Assembly: GCA_030540395.1 (NCBI GenBank)
Contig: JAUNWI010000008.1
Coordinates: forward strand, 28,443 to 92,442
Length of the DNA stretch: 64,000 nt
Source of the DNA: Phascolarctobacterium sp.
GTDB lineage: Bacteria > Bacillota > Negativicutes > Acidaminococcales > Acidaminococcaceae
Direction of reading: 5' to 3'
Of the stretch, positions 1 to 8,148 are shown in pieces. Under the pieces are notes generated by a model, which saw nothing but the letters and a program-made list of their open reading frames with translations, had not been told where the DNA came from and did not search any database. Each line of letters starts with the position of its first letter. Within the stretch, counting starts at the first letter, position 1. The translations under genes were made by a program, and so were the position numbers.

Positions 1-604
1 GCGGCGTGTCCACATCCGCCGGGCAGATGCAGTTGACGCGAATCGCTGGCGCTAAATCCAGCGCCAGCGCCCGGGTCAGCGCCACCACTGCGCCCTTAGA
101 GGCGCAGTAAACAGGGCAGCCATAATTGCCACTGACGCCAGCGTCAGAGGCAATGTTCACGATACTGCCGCCGCCATACATCATAGGCAGGCATGCCTGC
201 GTCAAAAGCAGTGTTCCCTTCACATTGGTGTCCATGATAGTATCGTAATCTGCTTCCGTCATATTGTCCAAGCGCTGCTCGACGTATACACCAGCGCTAT
301 TTACCAGAATATCAATATGCGCCTGCTGCTCACCCAGCAGGCTTTTTTCATTCTCACTGATTATAGCCGCAGCCTCCTTACAGGAGGCTGCTTTTTTTAC
401 ATCACAGCCCACAAAGCACACTCTTACTCCCGTTTGTTCCTCGATGTGGCGCACAGCCGCCGCTCCCCGAGCGGCGTCGCGCCCTAAAATATACACCCTT
501 GCCCCGTCAGCAGCTAGCTTCTCGGCGGTGGCCAAGCCAATGCCAGATGTACCACCGCTAATTACAGCCACCAAGTCCTTACAACCATAATTAAGCTTGT
601 TCAT
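1..604 (-). CDS. SDR-family oxidoreductase, C-terminus cut by window edge
   Basis: Short-chain dehydrogenase/reductase, an NAD(P)-dependent oxidoreductase of unknown substrate. The start is the ATG at 604-602. The N-terminus carries the glycine-rich nucleotide-binding loop (SGGTSGIG), followed by an NSAG motif and the catalytic YCASK (YxxxK) motif, with an upstream Ser in NIASD. The first 201 codons are present and the last 40-60 residues run off the left edge. The start overlaps the last codons of the histidine kinase gene by 14 bases, so it is probably translationally coupled to that operon, although an SDR has no obvious role in the signalling system. Confidence 0.88.
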   Translation of the reverse strand, partial: MNKLNYGCKDLVAVISGGTSGIGLATAEKLAADGARVYILGRDAARGAAAVRHIEEQTGVRVCFVGCDVKKAASCKEAAAIISENEKSLLGEQQAHIDILVNSAGVYVEQRLDNMTEADYDTIMDTNVKGTLLLTQACLPMMYGGGSIVNIASDAGVSGNYGCPVYCASKGAVVALTRALALDLAPAIRVNCICPADVDTP

Positions 605-2144
605 AATTATCTTCCTCTCTTACCATTTCCGGCGGCAACAGCACCGTAATCGTGGTACCCTTGCCTACCTCGCTCTCTAACTTTAACTGCATCTCATGTC
701 GCAGAGCAATTTGCTTAGCGATAGCCAGTCCCAGACCGCTGCCACTCTTGTTCTGCTCGTTGCGTGCCTTGTAAAACCTGTCAAAGGCATGGGGCACATC
801 CTCAGCCTTCATGCCACAGCCATGGTCCGTAATCCGCAGCTCGTTGCCCACCAGCTGCACCTCGATGCTACTCTTTTCCGGTGAAAATTTAATACTATTA
901 TGTAGAAAAATCATCAGCATCTGGCGCAAGCGTCCATAATCGCCACTGAGTAAATAAGGCTCCTTGTCCAACTCAGCAGTAATAGTAAGCTCCTTTTCCA
1001 AACCCAAACGCCTTGAGCCACGCACAGCATCCTGTACCACAGCGCACAAATCCAATGGCTCCTTTTCTATGGGAAAATCCGTATTCTGCAAGCGGGACAA
1101 GTCCAGCAGGTCATTAATTAAGCGCTGCAAAAAAAGGCTCTCGTTATACATTTGCTCATGAAACTCAGCCACATCTTCAGGCTCCGTTACTACGCCATCA
1201 CGCAAGGCCTCAAGACTGCCACGAATAACCGTCACCGGCGTGCGCAGCTCGTGGGAAATGTTGGCAATGAATTCTCGGCGCAGCTTCTCCAGCTTTTGGC
1301 TTTCTTCGTCCGCCAGCTGTAAACGTTTCGCCAAAACGTCCAAGGTTCGAGCCAGCTCGCCCACCTCGTCCTCTTGAGTGATATTATTGCGTACCTCGTA
1401 GTGACGTTCCGCCAGCTTCTCCGCATTATCACGCATGATGTTCAGCGTGCGGGTAAAGCGCCAGCTCAAAAGCAAGCTCAAAATCATTACCAAGGCCAGC
1501 GCAGCCAAAAGGCTGGTAAGCAGAATCTGCAAGCCCTCCCAAATAGCCTTGTTCAAGCCCTGGCGAGGGGAATGAAGTAGCACCACAGCCTTTACCTTGC
1601 CTTGAGCATCATAAACAGGCTCTCCCACGGTCAGCGTGATGTCGTTGAGCCAAACATTGTATTCCTCCACAGAAAAATCCTCGCCCTCAGTAAAGCATTT
1701 TTCTACATTCTCTTTGATATGCTTGGGCAGCTTGGCAAAGGCATCCCTTGGATCCTGGGGTGGCTCCGGCAGCGGACGATTTTGCGCTTCGTGATGCTTT
1801 TTGCGCCACTGCATGCGCCGTGCCATGCGCTCCTTGTTAATATTTAAATTGCGTTGACTGTCCACAACCCATAGGATTTCCTGATTTAAATTGTCGATGA
1901 AATTTATAAAATTGCTCTTGGCGATGCCGTCACCATGGTGCTGCTCCAACACCGGCAAATTAGTGCTGATGGCAGCAGCAATACGCTTGGCCTGGGCCCG
2001 CATGCTGCGCTGCTTGGTCTCGATGGTATGTTCCTTGAAAAATTGGTAGAACACGCCACCAATAATAAGGCCAAAGATAACCAAGACGGAGGTAAAGCAA
2101 AGCATCAGCTTCAGAGCAATTTTATTTTTAAAGGGCCACCTCAT
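591..2144 (-). CDS. Membrane sensor histidine kinase
   Basis: Sensor kinase of 517 residues. There are two membrane segments (about 12-33 and 205-228) flanking an extracytoplasmic sensor of about 170 residues that is rich in basic residues and His. A HAMP linker follows, then the HisKA box with phospho-acceptor His298 in the NISHELRTP motif, and a C-terminal HATPase domain with the G-rich SGSGLGLAI box. It overlaps the upstream response regulator gene by ATGA and should phosphorylate that protein. The signal is unknown. The divergent Spy/CpxP-like gene suggests envelope or metal stress, which is inference from context. Confidence 0.93.
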   Translation of the reverse strand: MRWPFKNKIALKLMLCFTSVLVIFGLIIGGVFYQFFKEHTIETKQRSMRAQAKRIAAAISTNLPVLEQHHGDGIAKSNFINFIDNLNQEILWVVDSQRNLNINKERMARRMQWRKKHHEAQNRPLPEPPQDPRDAFAKLPKHIKENVEKCFTEGEDFSVEEYNVWLNDITLTVGEPVYDAQGKVKAVVLLHSPRQGLNKAIWEGLQILLTSLLAALALVMILSLLLSWRFTRTLNIMRDNAEKLAERHYEVRNNITQEDEVGELARTLDVLAKRLQLADEESQKLEKLRREFIANISHELRTPVTVIRGSLEALRDGVVTEPEDVAEFHEQMYNESLFLQRLINDLLDLSRLQNTDFPIEKEPLDLCAVVQDAVRGSRRLGLEKELTITAELDKEPYLLSGDYGRLRQMLMIFLHNSIKFSPEKSSIEVQLVGNELRITDHGCGMKAEDVPHAFDRFYKARNEQNKSGSGLGLAIAKQIALRHEMQLKLESEVGKGTTITVLLPPEMVREEDNYEQA

Positions 2145-2833
2145 GGCTTCACCTCAAAGCGATAGCCCACTCCCCAAATGGTCTTGATGTCCCATATTTC
2201 ATGCTCGTACTTGTCCAGCTTAGCTCTGAGGCGCTTGATATGGGAGTCCACTGTGCGACTGTCCCCAAAATAATCAATGCCCCAAATGCTGTCCAAAAGG
2301 TTGTCACGGCTGAATACCTTGGTATTATTCTTGGCCAAGGTCCACAACAGCTCGATTTCCTTTTTGGTGAGAGGTACCTCTTCTCCATTAATCTGGACTT
2401 GGTACTTATCTACATTAATAAAAAGATTATCCACAGTCATGGTGTTCTTGCTAGCAGGCTCCTGAGGCTGGATGCGGCGCAGCACTGCCCGCACTCTGGC
2501 CATCACCTCACTGGCAGAAAAGGGCTTGATGACATAATCATCGGCACCAATATCAAGGCCCATGATTTTGTCGTAGTCCTCACCGCGGGCTGTAATCATG
2601 ATAATGGGCACCATGGATTGCTTGCGCAGGCGACGACACACCTCAAAGCCATCCAGCTTGGGCATCATCACATCTAAAAGAACCATGACGATCTCCGCTT
2701 CCTGCTGCTGAAATTTCTCCAAGGCCGCAGCTCCGTCCAAAGCTATTACAGGCTCCAAGCCTTCCTTTTTCGCATAGCTGGATAAAATAGTGGTAATTTG
2801 CTTATTATCATCGGCGATTAAAATCTTCTTCAT
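2141..2833 (-). CDS. OmpR/PhoB-family response regulator
   Basis: Two-component response regulator of 230 residues. The receiver domain (about 1-120) has the acidic pair in IADDN, phospho-acceptor Asp54 in LLDVMMPKLDG and the conserved Lys in VIKPF. The winged-helix DNA-binding domain follows (about 130-228, ending WGVGYRFE). The start has a GAGGTG ribosome site 8 bases upstream. It is first in the operon with the kinase and SDR gene. Divergent transcription from the Spy-like gene and the phased repeats in the shared intergenic region suggest that it controls both directions. Confidence 0.94.
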   Translation of the reverse strand: MKKILIADDNKQITTILSSYAKKEGLEPVIALDGAAALEKFQQQEAEIVMVLLDVMMPKLDGFEVCRRLRKQSMVPIIMITARGEDYDKIMGLDIGADDYVIKPFSASEVMARVRAVLRRIQPQEPASKNTMTVDNLFINVDKYQVQINGEEVPLTKKEIELLWTLAKNNTKVFSRDNLLDSIWGIDYFGDSRTVDSHIKRLRAKLDKYEHEIWDIKTIWGVGYRFEVKP

Positions 2834-2940
2834 TTTAGCTTCACCTCATTGTTTTCGTTTTCAAGCCATTACTGGTTATATTATAGCATACCAGCAAAAT
2901 GTGTTGAAATTATGACGGATATTCACCTTATTTTTTTACA

Positions 2941-2997
2941 AAAAAAGTCAAAAAAGGTCTAAAAAAACATAAAAAAGTCATAATCCTCCTGTACAAT
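2941..2997 (+). promoter_or_regulatory. Phased A-tract direct repeats and putative promoter of the Spy-like gene
   Basis: Four A-tract repeats begin at 2941, 2951, 2961 and 2971, an exact 10-base period; the first and last share AAAAAAGTCA. They are followed by a candidate -10 box TACAAT at 2992-2997 with no good -35 box. Helically phased direct repeats just upstream of a -10 are typical of OmpR-family binding sites and would also bend DNA. Assigning them to the adjacent response regulator is inference. Confidence 0.55.
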
Positions 2998-3093
2998 AAA
3001 GACAAATCAAGGGAGCGAGCTCCCAAGAAACTACAGTAAACCAACTCTAAATTCTACATTCAAGCATAAATGCAAAACAAGGAGTGACTAAAG

Positions 3094-3744
3094 ATGTTGA
3101 ACATGAAAAAGATTTTAATCGCCGGTACTGTAATGACAGCTCTGTGTGCAACTGCTTTCGCAGCAGGCAATGACCAAGCTGATAAACCCACCATGCGTGA
3201 GCGCGTAAACCGCATCCTTTGCGAAAATCGCGGTGATTGCCCTGCTCCCGCTGACCAGCAAGGCCCTCGCATGGGCAAGCACCACAAGGACTTCAAAAAA
3301 ATGAGCCTGGAAAAACGCGCTGAAATGGAAAAACGCCGCGCTGAATGGGAAAAGATGACCCCTGAGCAGCGCCAAGAAGCTTTTGCAAAGATGCAAAAGG
3401 AACGCCAGGAGCGCCATGAAAAGCGCGCCAAGGAGGCTATGGCCAAGCTCACGCCGGAGCAAAGAGCAGAGGTTGAAGCCTTCATTAAAGAGGACATGGC
3501 GCAACGCCAGGCTCGCTGCGAAAAGCTGCAAAAGATGACGCCCGAGCAACGCCAGGCAATCAAAGCCAACCGTCCCTTGAAAATGAAGGATGGCAAGCAT
3601 TTCAAGGATCATAAAGAAAGCGAACATTTCAAATTCCACAAGGATGGTAAGCACTTCAAGGGTGAGCACTTCCGCGGCCACGGCCCGCAAGGTCATCGTC
3701 CCGACTGCCCCGTTCCTAACTGCCCAGCAGCACCTGCCAAATAA
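3094..3744 (+). CDS. Secreted Spy/CpxP/ZraP-like His- and Lys-rich protein
   Basis: Exported protein of 216 residues. A signal peptide of about 24 residues ends at AFAAG. The mature part is a charged helical region with repeated MTPEQRQ/LTPEQRA motifs, as in the LTxxQ family of periplasmic chaperone or metal-stress proteins (Spy, CpxP, ZraP). The last 60 residues are dominated by KHFK/EHFK/HGPQGH repeats with a CPVPNCP tail, likely metal-binding. AAGGAG lies 9 bases before the ATG. It is divergent from the response regulator and is a probable target of it. The exact chaperone or metal role is unproven. Confidence 0.7.
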   Translation: MLNMKKILIAGTVMTALCATAFAAGNDQADKPTMRERVNRILCENRGDCPAPADQQGPRMGKHHKDFKKMSLEKRAEMEKRRAEWEKMTPEQRQEAFAKMQKERQERHEKRAKEAMAKLTPEQRAEVEAFIKEDMAQRQARCEKLQKMTPEQRQAIKANRPLKMKDGKHFKDHKESEHFKFHKDGKHFKGEHFRGHGPQGHRPDCPVPNCPAAPAK

Positions 3745-3850
3745 CAAGTAATTTGACTCCTATACACTAAACACTTTTACAAGTTCCCTCCATACAACCA
3801 TTAAGATACTAAACAGCAACGACAACAACTTCCTTTCCCCTCTCCCATAA

Positions 3851-3900
3851 AAAAGCTCATGGCCACACTGCTTAGCAACAGTGACCATGAGCTTTTATTT
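3851..3900. terminator. Bidirectional intrinsic terminator
   Basis: A 16-bp near-perfect stem (3851-3866 with 3881-3896) is flanked by A-run and T-run on the two sides. It sits between the convergent Spy-like and flippase genes and can serve both. Confidence 0.88.
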
Positions 3901-3935
3901 GTTTCTTAGCATTATGTAAAAATCGAAAATTTGCT

Positions 3936-5555
3936 TCACTTAAACATGCCCAGGCGTTGGCCCACAGCGAGAATTCTTCTGCCGATAAAGGGTATATTAT
4001 CCAAATCCTCTTTGCTCAGGCCGCCAAAAGCAATCAAAGCCAAAGCGTAGGCAGGAACAGCAGCCACCATAGCAAAAAGCACGCACCACATGCCCAGTTG
4101 CTCGGTAAGGCTTAGCACAGCATAAATCACTGCACCCATTACTCCAGCAGCCAAAAGAGGCTTCAGCAGGCTCCCTAAGGAGAAGGTAAAGCCTGTGTAC
4201 TTATAGATAAAGCCCATATTGATAATAGCAGCCACAGCAAAATCGGCAACCGTAGCCATGGATGCGCCCTTGATGCCTAAGAAGGGAATAGCGGTAAGCC
4301 ACCAGCTCATGACAACCTTCACTAAGCAGGCCAAAATCATATTGATAACAGGGATCGCAGTCTTGCCCAAGCCCTGCAAAATGCCGGTACTGATTTGATG
4401 CATGCCTAAAAAAAGGATGCCCACGCTCATGGTTTGGATAGCACCAGCTGCTCCCGGAGCGTTATAAATCAGTGCCGCCACCTTTTCAGCCAAGAAAAAC
4501 AGTCCCATAAAGCAGGGGAAGGTGATAATCATCGCTACACGAAAGGCCAGGCGAATTTTGTCACGAATGGCATCAAAGCGCTCCAAGGCTCTGGACTCAG
4601 AGATGGAAGGCACCAGGCTAATGGTCATGGCTGCCGTGAAAATCGTGGCCAAATTAACTAAGGGCACTGCCATACCGGTCAGATAACCAAAAAGCTCCGT
4701 GGCATGGCGTACATTAAAGCCCGCCACCTCGAGGCGCTGGGGCACAATCAAAAGGTCCAGATTAGCACCAATGGGCAACATAAGGCTAGTCAAGGAAACA
4801 GGCAAAGCAAGCTTGAGCAAACGCTTGATGATATGACCAGCGCTCTCTTGGGGAATGCTGTCATCCTGAGCTTCAATTTCTGCATGCAGACGACGCTTGA
4901 GACGACGATAAAACCACATGAGCACCAAAAGGGCACAGAAGGCACCTGCGCCAGCGCCCATGCTAGCACCACCAGCTGCGTAAGCTAAGCCGTATGGCAT
5001 AAACAAATCCGCAAACACCAGCATGGTGATAACGCGCACCAGTTGCTCCACCACTTCACTAGTGGCCGTTGGTGTCATAATCTGCCACCCCTGCAAATAG
5101 CCACGGAAGCTAGCCAAAAAGGTTACAAAGAACACCGCCGGCGCCAAGGCAATTATAGAATAATATGCTCTGGAGTCACGAATAATGTGCTGATTGATTA
5201 AAAAGTCAGCGCCAAAGAAAAGCGCCGAAGAAAATAACAGACCCGAAATTAACAGCAAGCGCAGGGACACATTAAAGACGCGCTTAGCCCCACGGTAGTC
5301 CTTATTAGCCAGCTTTTCCGAGGTAATAATGGAAATAGCTACAGGCACGCCTGCCGAGGATACAGTAATCGCCATCAGATAAATAGGAAAGCCCATTTGA
5401 TATAGGCCAATGCCCTCGCCACCTAAAACGCGGGAAAGAATAATCCAGTTCAGAGAACCAATGACCTTGACAATGATACTGGAAATGGTCAAAATCATGG
5501 TGCCCTTCAAAAATTTACTATTATTGGTATTTGAATTCTGTTGCTCTGCGCTCAT
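3936..5555 (-). CDS. MOP-superfamily flippase (SpoVB/YtgP/MurJ-like)
   Basis: Polytopic membrane protein of 539 residues with about 14 hydrophobic segments, in the polysaccharide-biosynthesis (SpoVB/YtgP) branch of the MOP exporter superfamily. Members flip lipid-linked glycans such as lipid II across the cytoplasmic membrane. The N-terminus (LKGTMILTISSIIVKVIG, then SRVLGGEGIGLYQM) is characteristic of the SpoVB/YtgP group. It is monocistronic, with a terminator on the 3' side. Whether it is the main lipid II flippase or handles another polymer cannot be told from sequence. Confidence 0.88.
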   Translation of the reverse strand: MSAEQQNSNTNNSKFLKGTMILTISSIIVKVIGSLNWIILSRVLGGEGIGLYQMGFPIYLMAITVSSAGVPVAISIITSEKLANKDYRGAKRVFNVSLRLLLISGLLFSSALFFGADFLINQHIIRDSRAYYSIIALAPAVFFVTFLASFRGYLQGWQIMTPTATSEVVEQLVRVITMLVFADLFMPYGLAYAAGGASMGAGAGAFCALLVLMWFYRRLKRRLHAEIEAQDDSIPQESAGHIIKRLLKLALPVSLTSLMLPIGANLDLLIVPQRLEVAGFNVRHATELFGYLTGMAVPLVNLATIFTAAMTISLVPSISESRALERFDAIRDKIRLAFRVAMIITFPCFMGLFFLAEKVAALIYNAPGAAGAIQTMSVGILFLGMHQISTGILQGLGKTAIPVINMILACLVKVVMSWWLTAIPFLGIKGASMATVADFAVAAIINMGFIYKYTGFTFSLGSLLKPLLAAGVMGAVIYAVLSLTEQLGMWCVLFAMVAAVPAYALALIAFGGLSKEDLDNIPFIGRRILAVGQRLGMFK

Positions 5556-5915
5556 ACAATCCGCCTTAATTATGAAAATAGTTGTACAGTATAATTATCC
5601 TCTTTTCCGCTCAAATTTACAAGAGGTTTAACAAAAAAGTCATAAATAGCTGCTTGTTTTTCCTTGCATAATCCTCGCAGTATGCTACAATTATTACGGA
5701 AAGAGTTTTGAAGTGTTGCATTTCGTACTGAGACCTTCTCCAAAGGAAATACTGCAAGTTTAAAAGGCAGACTCTTTTCAAGAAAGCTCGGCAATAAAGA
5801 ATTATTATTGACAATTTTAGTAGGATATGCTATGATGTGAGTGTCAAGGAAGTGCTTGTATTAAGGCACCGAAGATGCTTATTAATAAAAATTATATAAT
5901 TTGGAGGGAATCATA
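5556..5915. other. Intergenic region between flippase and rubrerythrin genes
   Basis: This 360-bp gap is AT-rich. Reading frames of 65-74 codons on the minus strand have no ribosome site or recognisable motif and are taken as chance. The only clear element is the rubrerythrin promoter at 5808-5836. Confidence 0.6.
5808..5836 (+). promoter_or_regulatory. Sigma-70 type promoter of the rubrerythrin gene
   Basis: TTGACA at 5808-5813, a 17-base spacer and TATGAT at 5831-5836, about 80 bases before the start codon. This is a near-consensus promoter. The AT-rich flank could hold a PerR-type operator, but no convincing box is visible. Confidence 0.85.
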
Positions 5916-6461
5916 ATGAAAAAATTCGTTTGTCAAGTTTGTGGTTACGTTTATGAAGGCGAAGCTGCTCCGGCTGCTTGCCCCCAATGTAAAGCTCCTG
6001 CTAGCAAATTCACCGAAATGAAGGGTGAAATGACCTGGGCTTGCGAGCACGTTGTAGGCGTTGCTTCTGACGTTCCTGAAGATATTAAAGCTGACCTGCG
6101 CGCTAACTTCAACGGCGAATGCTCCGAGGTTGGTATGTACCTGGCTATGGCTCGCGTTGCTCATCGCGAAGGCTATCCTGAAATCGGCCTGTACTGGGAA
6201 AAAGCTGCTTACGAAGAAGCAGAGCATGCTGCTAAATTTGCAGAACTGTTGGGCGAAGTTGTTACCGACTCCACCGAAAAGAACCTGGCTATGCGTGTAG
6301 AAGCTGAAAACGGTGCAACCGCTGGCAAGAACGATCTGGCTAAACGCGCTAAGGCTTTGGGTCTGGATGCTATCCATGACACCGTTCATGAAATGGGTCG
6401 CGACGAAGCTCGCCATGGCAAAGCATTTGCTGGCCTGCTGAAGAGATATTTCGGCAAATAA
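5916..6461 (+). CDS. Reverse rubrerythrin (rubredoxin domain first)
   Basis: Peroxide-reducing non-haem iron protein of 181 residues. The N-terminal rubredoxin-like domain has Cys6, Cys9, Cys22 and Cys25 (CQVCGY and CPQC). A ferritin-like diiron four-helix domain follows, with EEAEH and RDEARH ligand motifs. Domain order is the reverse of classical rubrerythrin, as in the clostridial revRbr proteins that protect against H2O2 and O2. The ATG at 5916 is chosen because GGAGGG lies 7 bases upstream; the in-frame TTG at 5901 would lie before the ribosome site. It fits a strict anaerobe. Confidence 0.93.
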   Translation: MKKFVCQVCGYVYEGEAAPAACPQCKAPASKFTEMKGEMTWACEHVVGVASDVPEDIKADLRANFNGECSEVGMYLAMARVAHREGYPEIGLYWEKAAYEEAEHAAKFAELLGEVVTDSTEKNLAMRVEAENGATAGKNDLAKRAKALGLDAIHDTVHEMGRDEARHGKAFAGLLKRYFGK

Positions 6462-6480
6462 TTTAAGCTTGGCTTAAGCA

Positions 6481-6512
6481 AACCCCGCTCTTACCAGAGC
6501 GGGGTTTTTTGT
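6481..6512 (+). terminator. Intrinsic terminator of the rubrerythrin gene
   Basis: An 11-bp perfect GC-rich stem (6481-6491 with 6496-6506) is followed by six T. Confidence 0.93.
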
Positions 6513-6540
6513 TGCCTAAAGCTTGTACTTTTCCACCCAC

Positions 6541-6621
6541 TTATGCACATTGTGGATAACTTTTACCGAAACATGTGGATAAATAGACCTTTTTGTGGAT
6601 AAAAAAGCCTACTTATCCACA
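6541..6621. other. Cluster of five DnaA boxes (origin-like or DnaA-titration site)
   Basis: Five 9-mers matching TTATNCACA on either strand occur in 81 bp: TTATGCACA at 6541, TGTGGATAA at 6551, 6574 and 6594, and TTATCCACA at 6613. Four are the perfect consensus. Starts are 19-23 bp apart, about two helical turns. The last box is followed by GCC and then TAGTAA, resembling the DnaA-box, GC spacer and DnaA-trio order of a bacterial unwinding region. dnaA and dnaN are not in this window, so chromosomal oriC versus a DnaA-binding regulatory cluster is undecided. Confidence 0.7.
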
Positions 6622-6660
6622 GCCTAGTAAATTACTCTGTGAAAAACAGCCCTAACCTAA

Positions 6661-6697
6661 GAAAAAATACCCTTCCTGCTCAAGTGCAAGAAGGGTA
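6661..6697 (-). terminator. Intrinsic terminator of the hem operon
   Basis: Stem 6668-6675 with 6690-6697, followed on the minus strand by six T, 15 bases after the hemL stop codon. Confidence 0.8.
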
Positions 6698-6712
6698 AAA
6701 TTTTCTATTAGC

Positions 6713-8020
6713 TTATGCTTTATAGCCGCGTGCTTCCGCAACCTTAGCAAAGGCTACGCTAGCAGCGTCAATGGTCTTTTGAATATCCTCAGGACTATGA
6801 GCCAGGGACACAAAGTTAGTTTCAAATTGGCTGGGTGGCAAATAAATGCCCTGCTCCAGCATGGAATGGAAGTAAATCTTGAAGGCCTCCAAATCGCTGG
6901 CAGCTGCGCTGTCGAAATCGGTGACAGGCTTGTCGCTGAAGAACACAGTGAACATGCTGCCCAAACGATGTACCTGCACGGGCACGCCGGCCTTAGCAGC
7001 TGCGCGCTCCAAGCCACCGGTCAAAATAGCGGTCATGCTTTCCAGCTTTTCGCAAACCTTATTTTCTTCCATATAGGTTAAAGCAGCAATGCCTGCTGCC
7101 ATAGCCAGCGGATTGCCACTCAAGGTGCCAGCCTGGTACATGGGACCTGCCGGAGAAACCTTCTGCATAATTTCCCGTCTGCCACCGTAGGCAGCCACGG
7201 GCAGGCCACCACCAATAACCTTGCCCAGGCAAGTAATATCAGGGTCCACATCATAGAGGGATTGGCTGCCACCTTGGGCACTGCGGAAGCCACTCATAAC
7301 CTCATCGCAAATTACTAACGCGCCATACTTTTTGGTCAGGGCACGCACACCCTCCAAGTAACCTTCCTTAGGCAGCACCAAGCCCATATTGCCCGGAGTG
7401 GGCTCCATAATTACCGCAGCGATTTCCTCGCCGCGCTCTGCGAAAACCTTTTCCAAAGCAGGCAAATCATTGAAGGGAACAGTAATCGTGGTGGAAGCAA
7501 CTGCCTTGGGCACGCCGGGGCTATCGGGTACGCCAAAGGTGGTAGCACCGCTGCCAGCCTTTACCAAAAGGCTGTCGTGATGACCATGATAGCAGCCGAT
7601 GAACTTTACGATGCAATCGCGGCCGGTGTAGGCGCGAGCCAAACGCAAAGCGCTCATGGTAGCCTCGGTACCGCTATTCACCATGCGTACTTGGTCCATG
7701 GACGGCACCAGGCGGCAGACTAGCTTAGCCAGCTCGGTCTCAGCCAAGGTAGGTGCGCCATAGGAGGTACCCTTTTCGGCTGCGGCTTTAATAGCCTCCG
7801 TTACGCAGTCGGGTACATGACCCATGAGCAGGGGGCCATAGCTCAAAACATAATCGATATATTCGTTGCCATCAATATCATAAATTTTGCTGCCATTGCC
7901 ACCGGCAATGAAGGGAGGCACACCGCCCACACTGCGGAAGGAGCGTACAGGGCTGTTAACGCCGCCGGGGATGTACTGGCGTGCTTCCTCAAAAGCAGCT
8001 GTAGATTTATTTTGATTCAT
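6713..8020 (-). CDS. hemL: Glutamate-1-semialdehyde 2,1-aminomutase
   Basis: PLP enzyme that converts glutamate-1-semialdehyde to 5-aminolevulinate in the C5 haem pathway. At 435 residues it is full length. The N-terminus ([18 protein letters not shown]) is characteristic, with NSGTEA for phosphate binding, DEVMSGFR and the PLP lysine in [11 protein letters not shown]. It is the last gene of the tetrapyrrole operon, which also encodes the preceding enzyme, HemA. A 105-bp structured repeat separates it from hemB, and a terminator follows. Confidence 0.97.
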   Translation of the reverse strand: MNQNKSTAAFEEARQYIPGGVNSPVRSFRSVGGVPPFIAGGNGSKIYDIDGNEYIDYVLSYGPLLMGHVPDCVTEAIKAAAEKGTSYGAPTLAETELAKLVCRLVPSMDQVRMVNSGTEATMSALRLARAYTGRDCIVKFIGCYHGHHDSLLVKAGSGATTFGVPDSPGVPKAVASTTITVPFNDLPALEKVFAERGEEIAAVIMEPTPGNMGLVLPKEGYLEGVRALTKKYGALVICDEVMSGFRSAQGGSQSLYDVDPDITCLGKVIGGGLPVAAYGGRREIMQKVSPAGPMYQAGTLSGNPLAMAAGIAALTYMEENKVCEKLESMTAILTGGLERAAAKAGVPVQVHRLGSMFTVFFSDKPVTDFDSAAASDLEAFKIYFHSMLEQGIYLPPSQFETNFVSLAHSPEDIQKTIDAASVAFAKVAEARGYKA

Positions 8021-8043
8021 AACAAAAAATCCTTTCCTAAAAC

Positions 8044-8148
8044 TAAGACTGGTGAGAAGGTATTAGATGCGAGGAACGGCGACGACGGCGTATCGGAAAT
8101 ACTCCTAGGAGCCGTGACGAAGCAGATGATGCCTTATCGCCAGTCTTA
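8044..8148 (+). repeat. Structured ~100-bp element, copy 1
   Basis: Imperfect palindrome between hemB and hemL. The outer stem pairs 8044-8055 with 8137-8148. A second stem (AAGGTATTA with TGATGCCTT) and an inner ACGGC/GCCGT stem follow, then a short apical hairpin. Conserved unpaired blocks include GACGACGGCGTA. Its right end coincides with the hemB stop codon. G-T wobbles favour the plus strand as the folded strand, opposite to the flanking genes. Related copies lie at 32497 and 43517. Confidence 0.85.

Noticed and set aside
264..590. 108-codon plus-strand frame opposite the SDR gene
   Set aside because: It lies fully antisense to a clear SDR coding sequence and has no ribosome site or family motif.
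3060..3747. Long minus-strand frames opposite the Spy-like gene
   Set aside because: They are antisense shadows of a repetitive Lys/Glu-rich gene; the plus-strand frame has a signal peptide and a good ribosome site.
5570..5814. Two overlapping minus-strand ORFs of 65-74 codons in the flippase-rubrerythrin gap
   Set aside because: No ribosome site, no recognisable motif and biased composition; they overlap the rubrerythrin promoter. Treated as chance frames.
8044..8148. Copy 1 of the structured repeat as a riboswitch for hemL
   Set aside because: The better-folding strand is antisense to hemL, and related copies precede or follow unrelated genes. A mobile or processing element is more likely than a haem-specific regulator.
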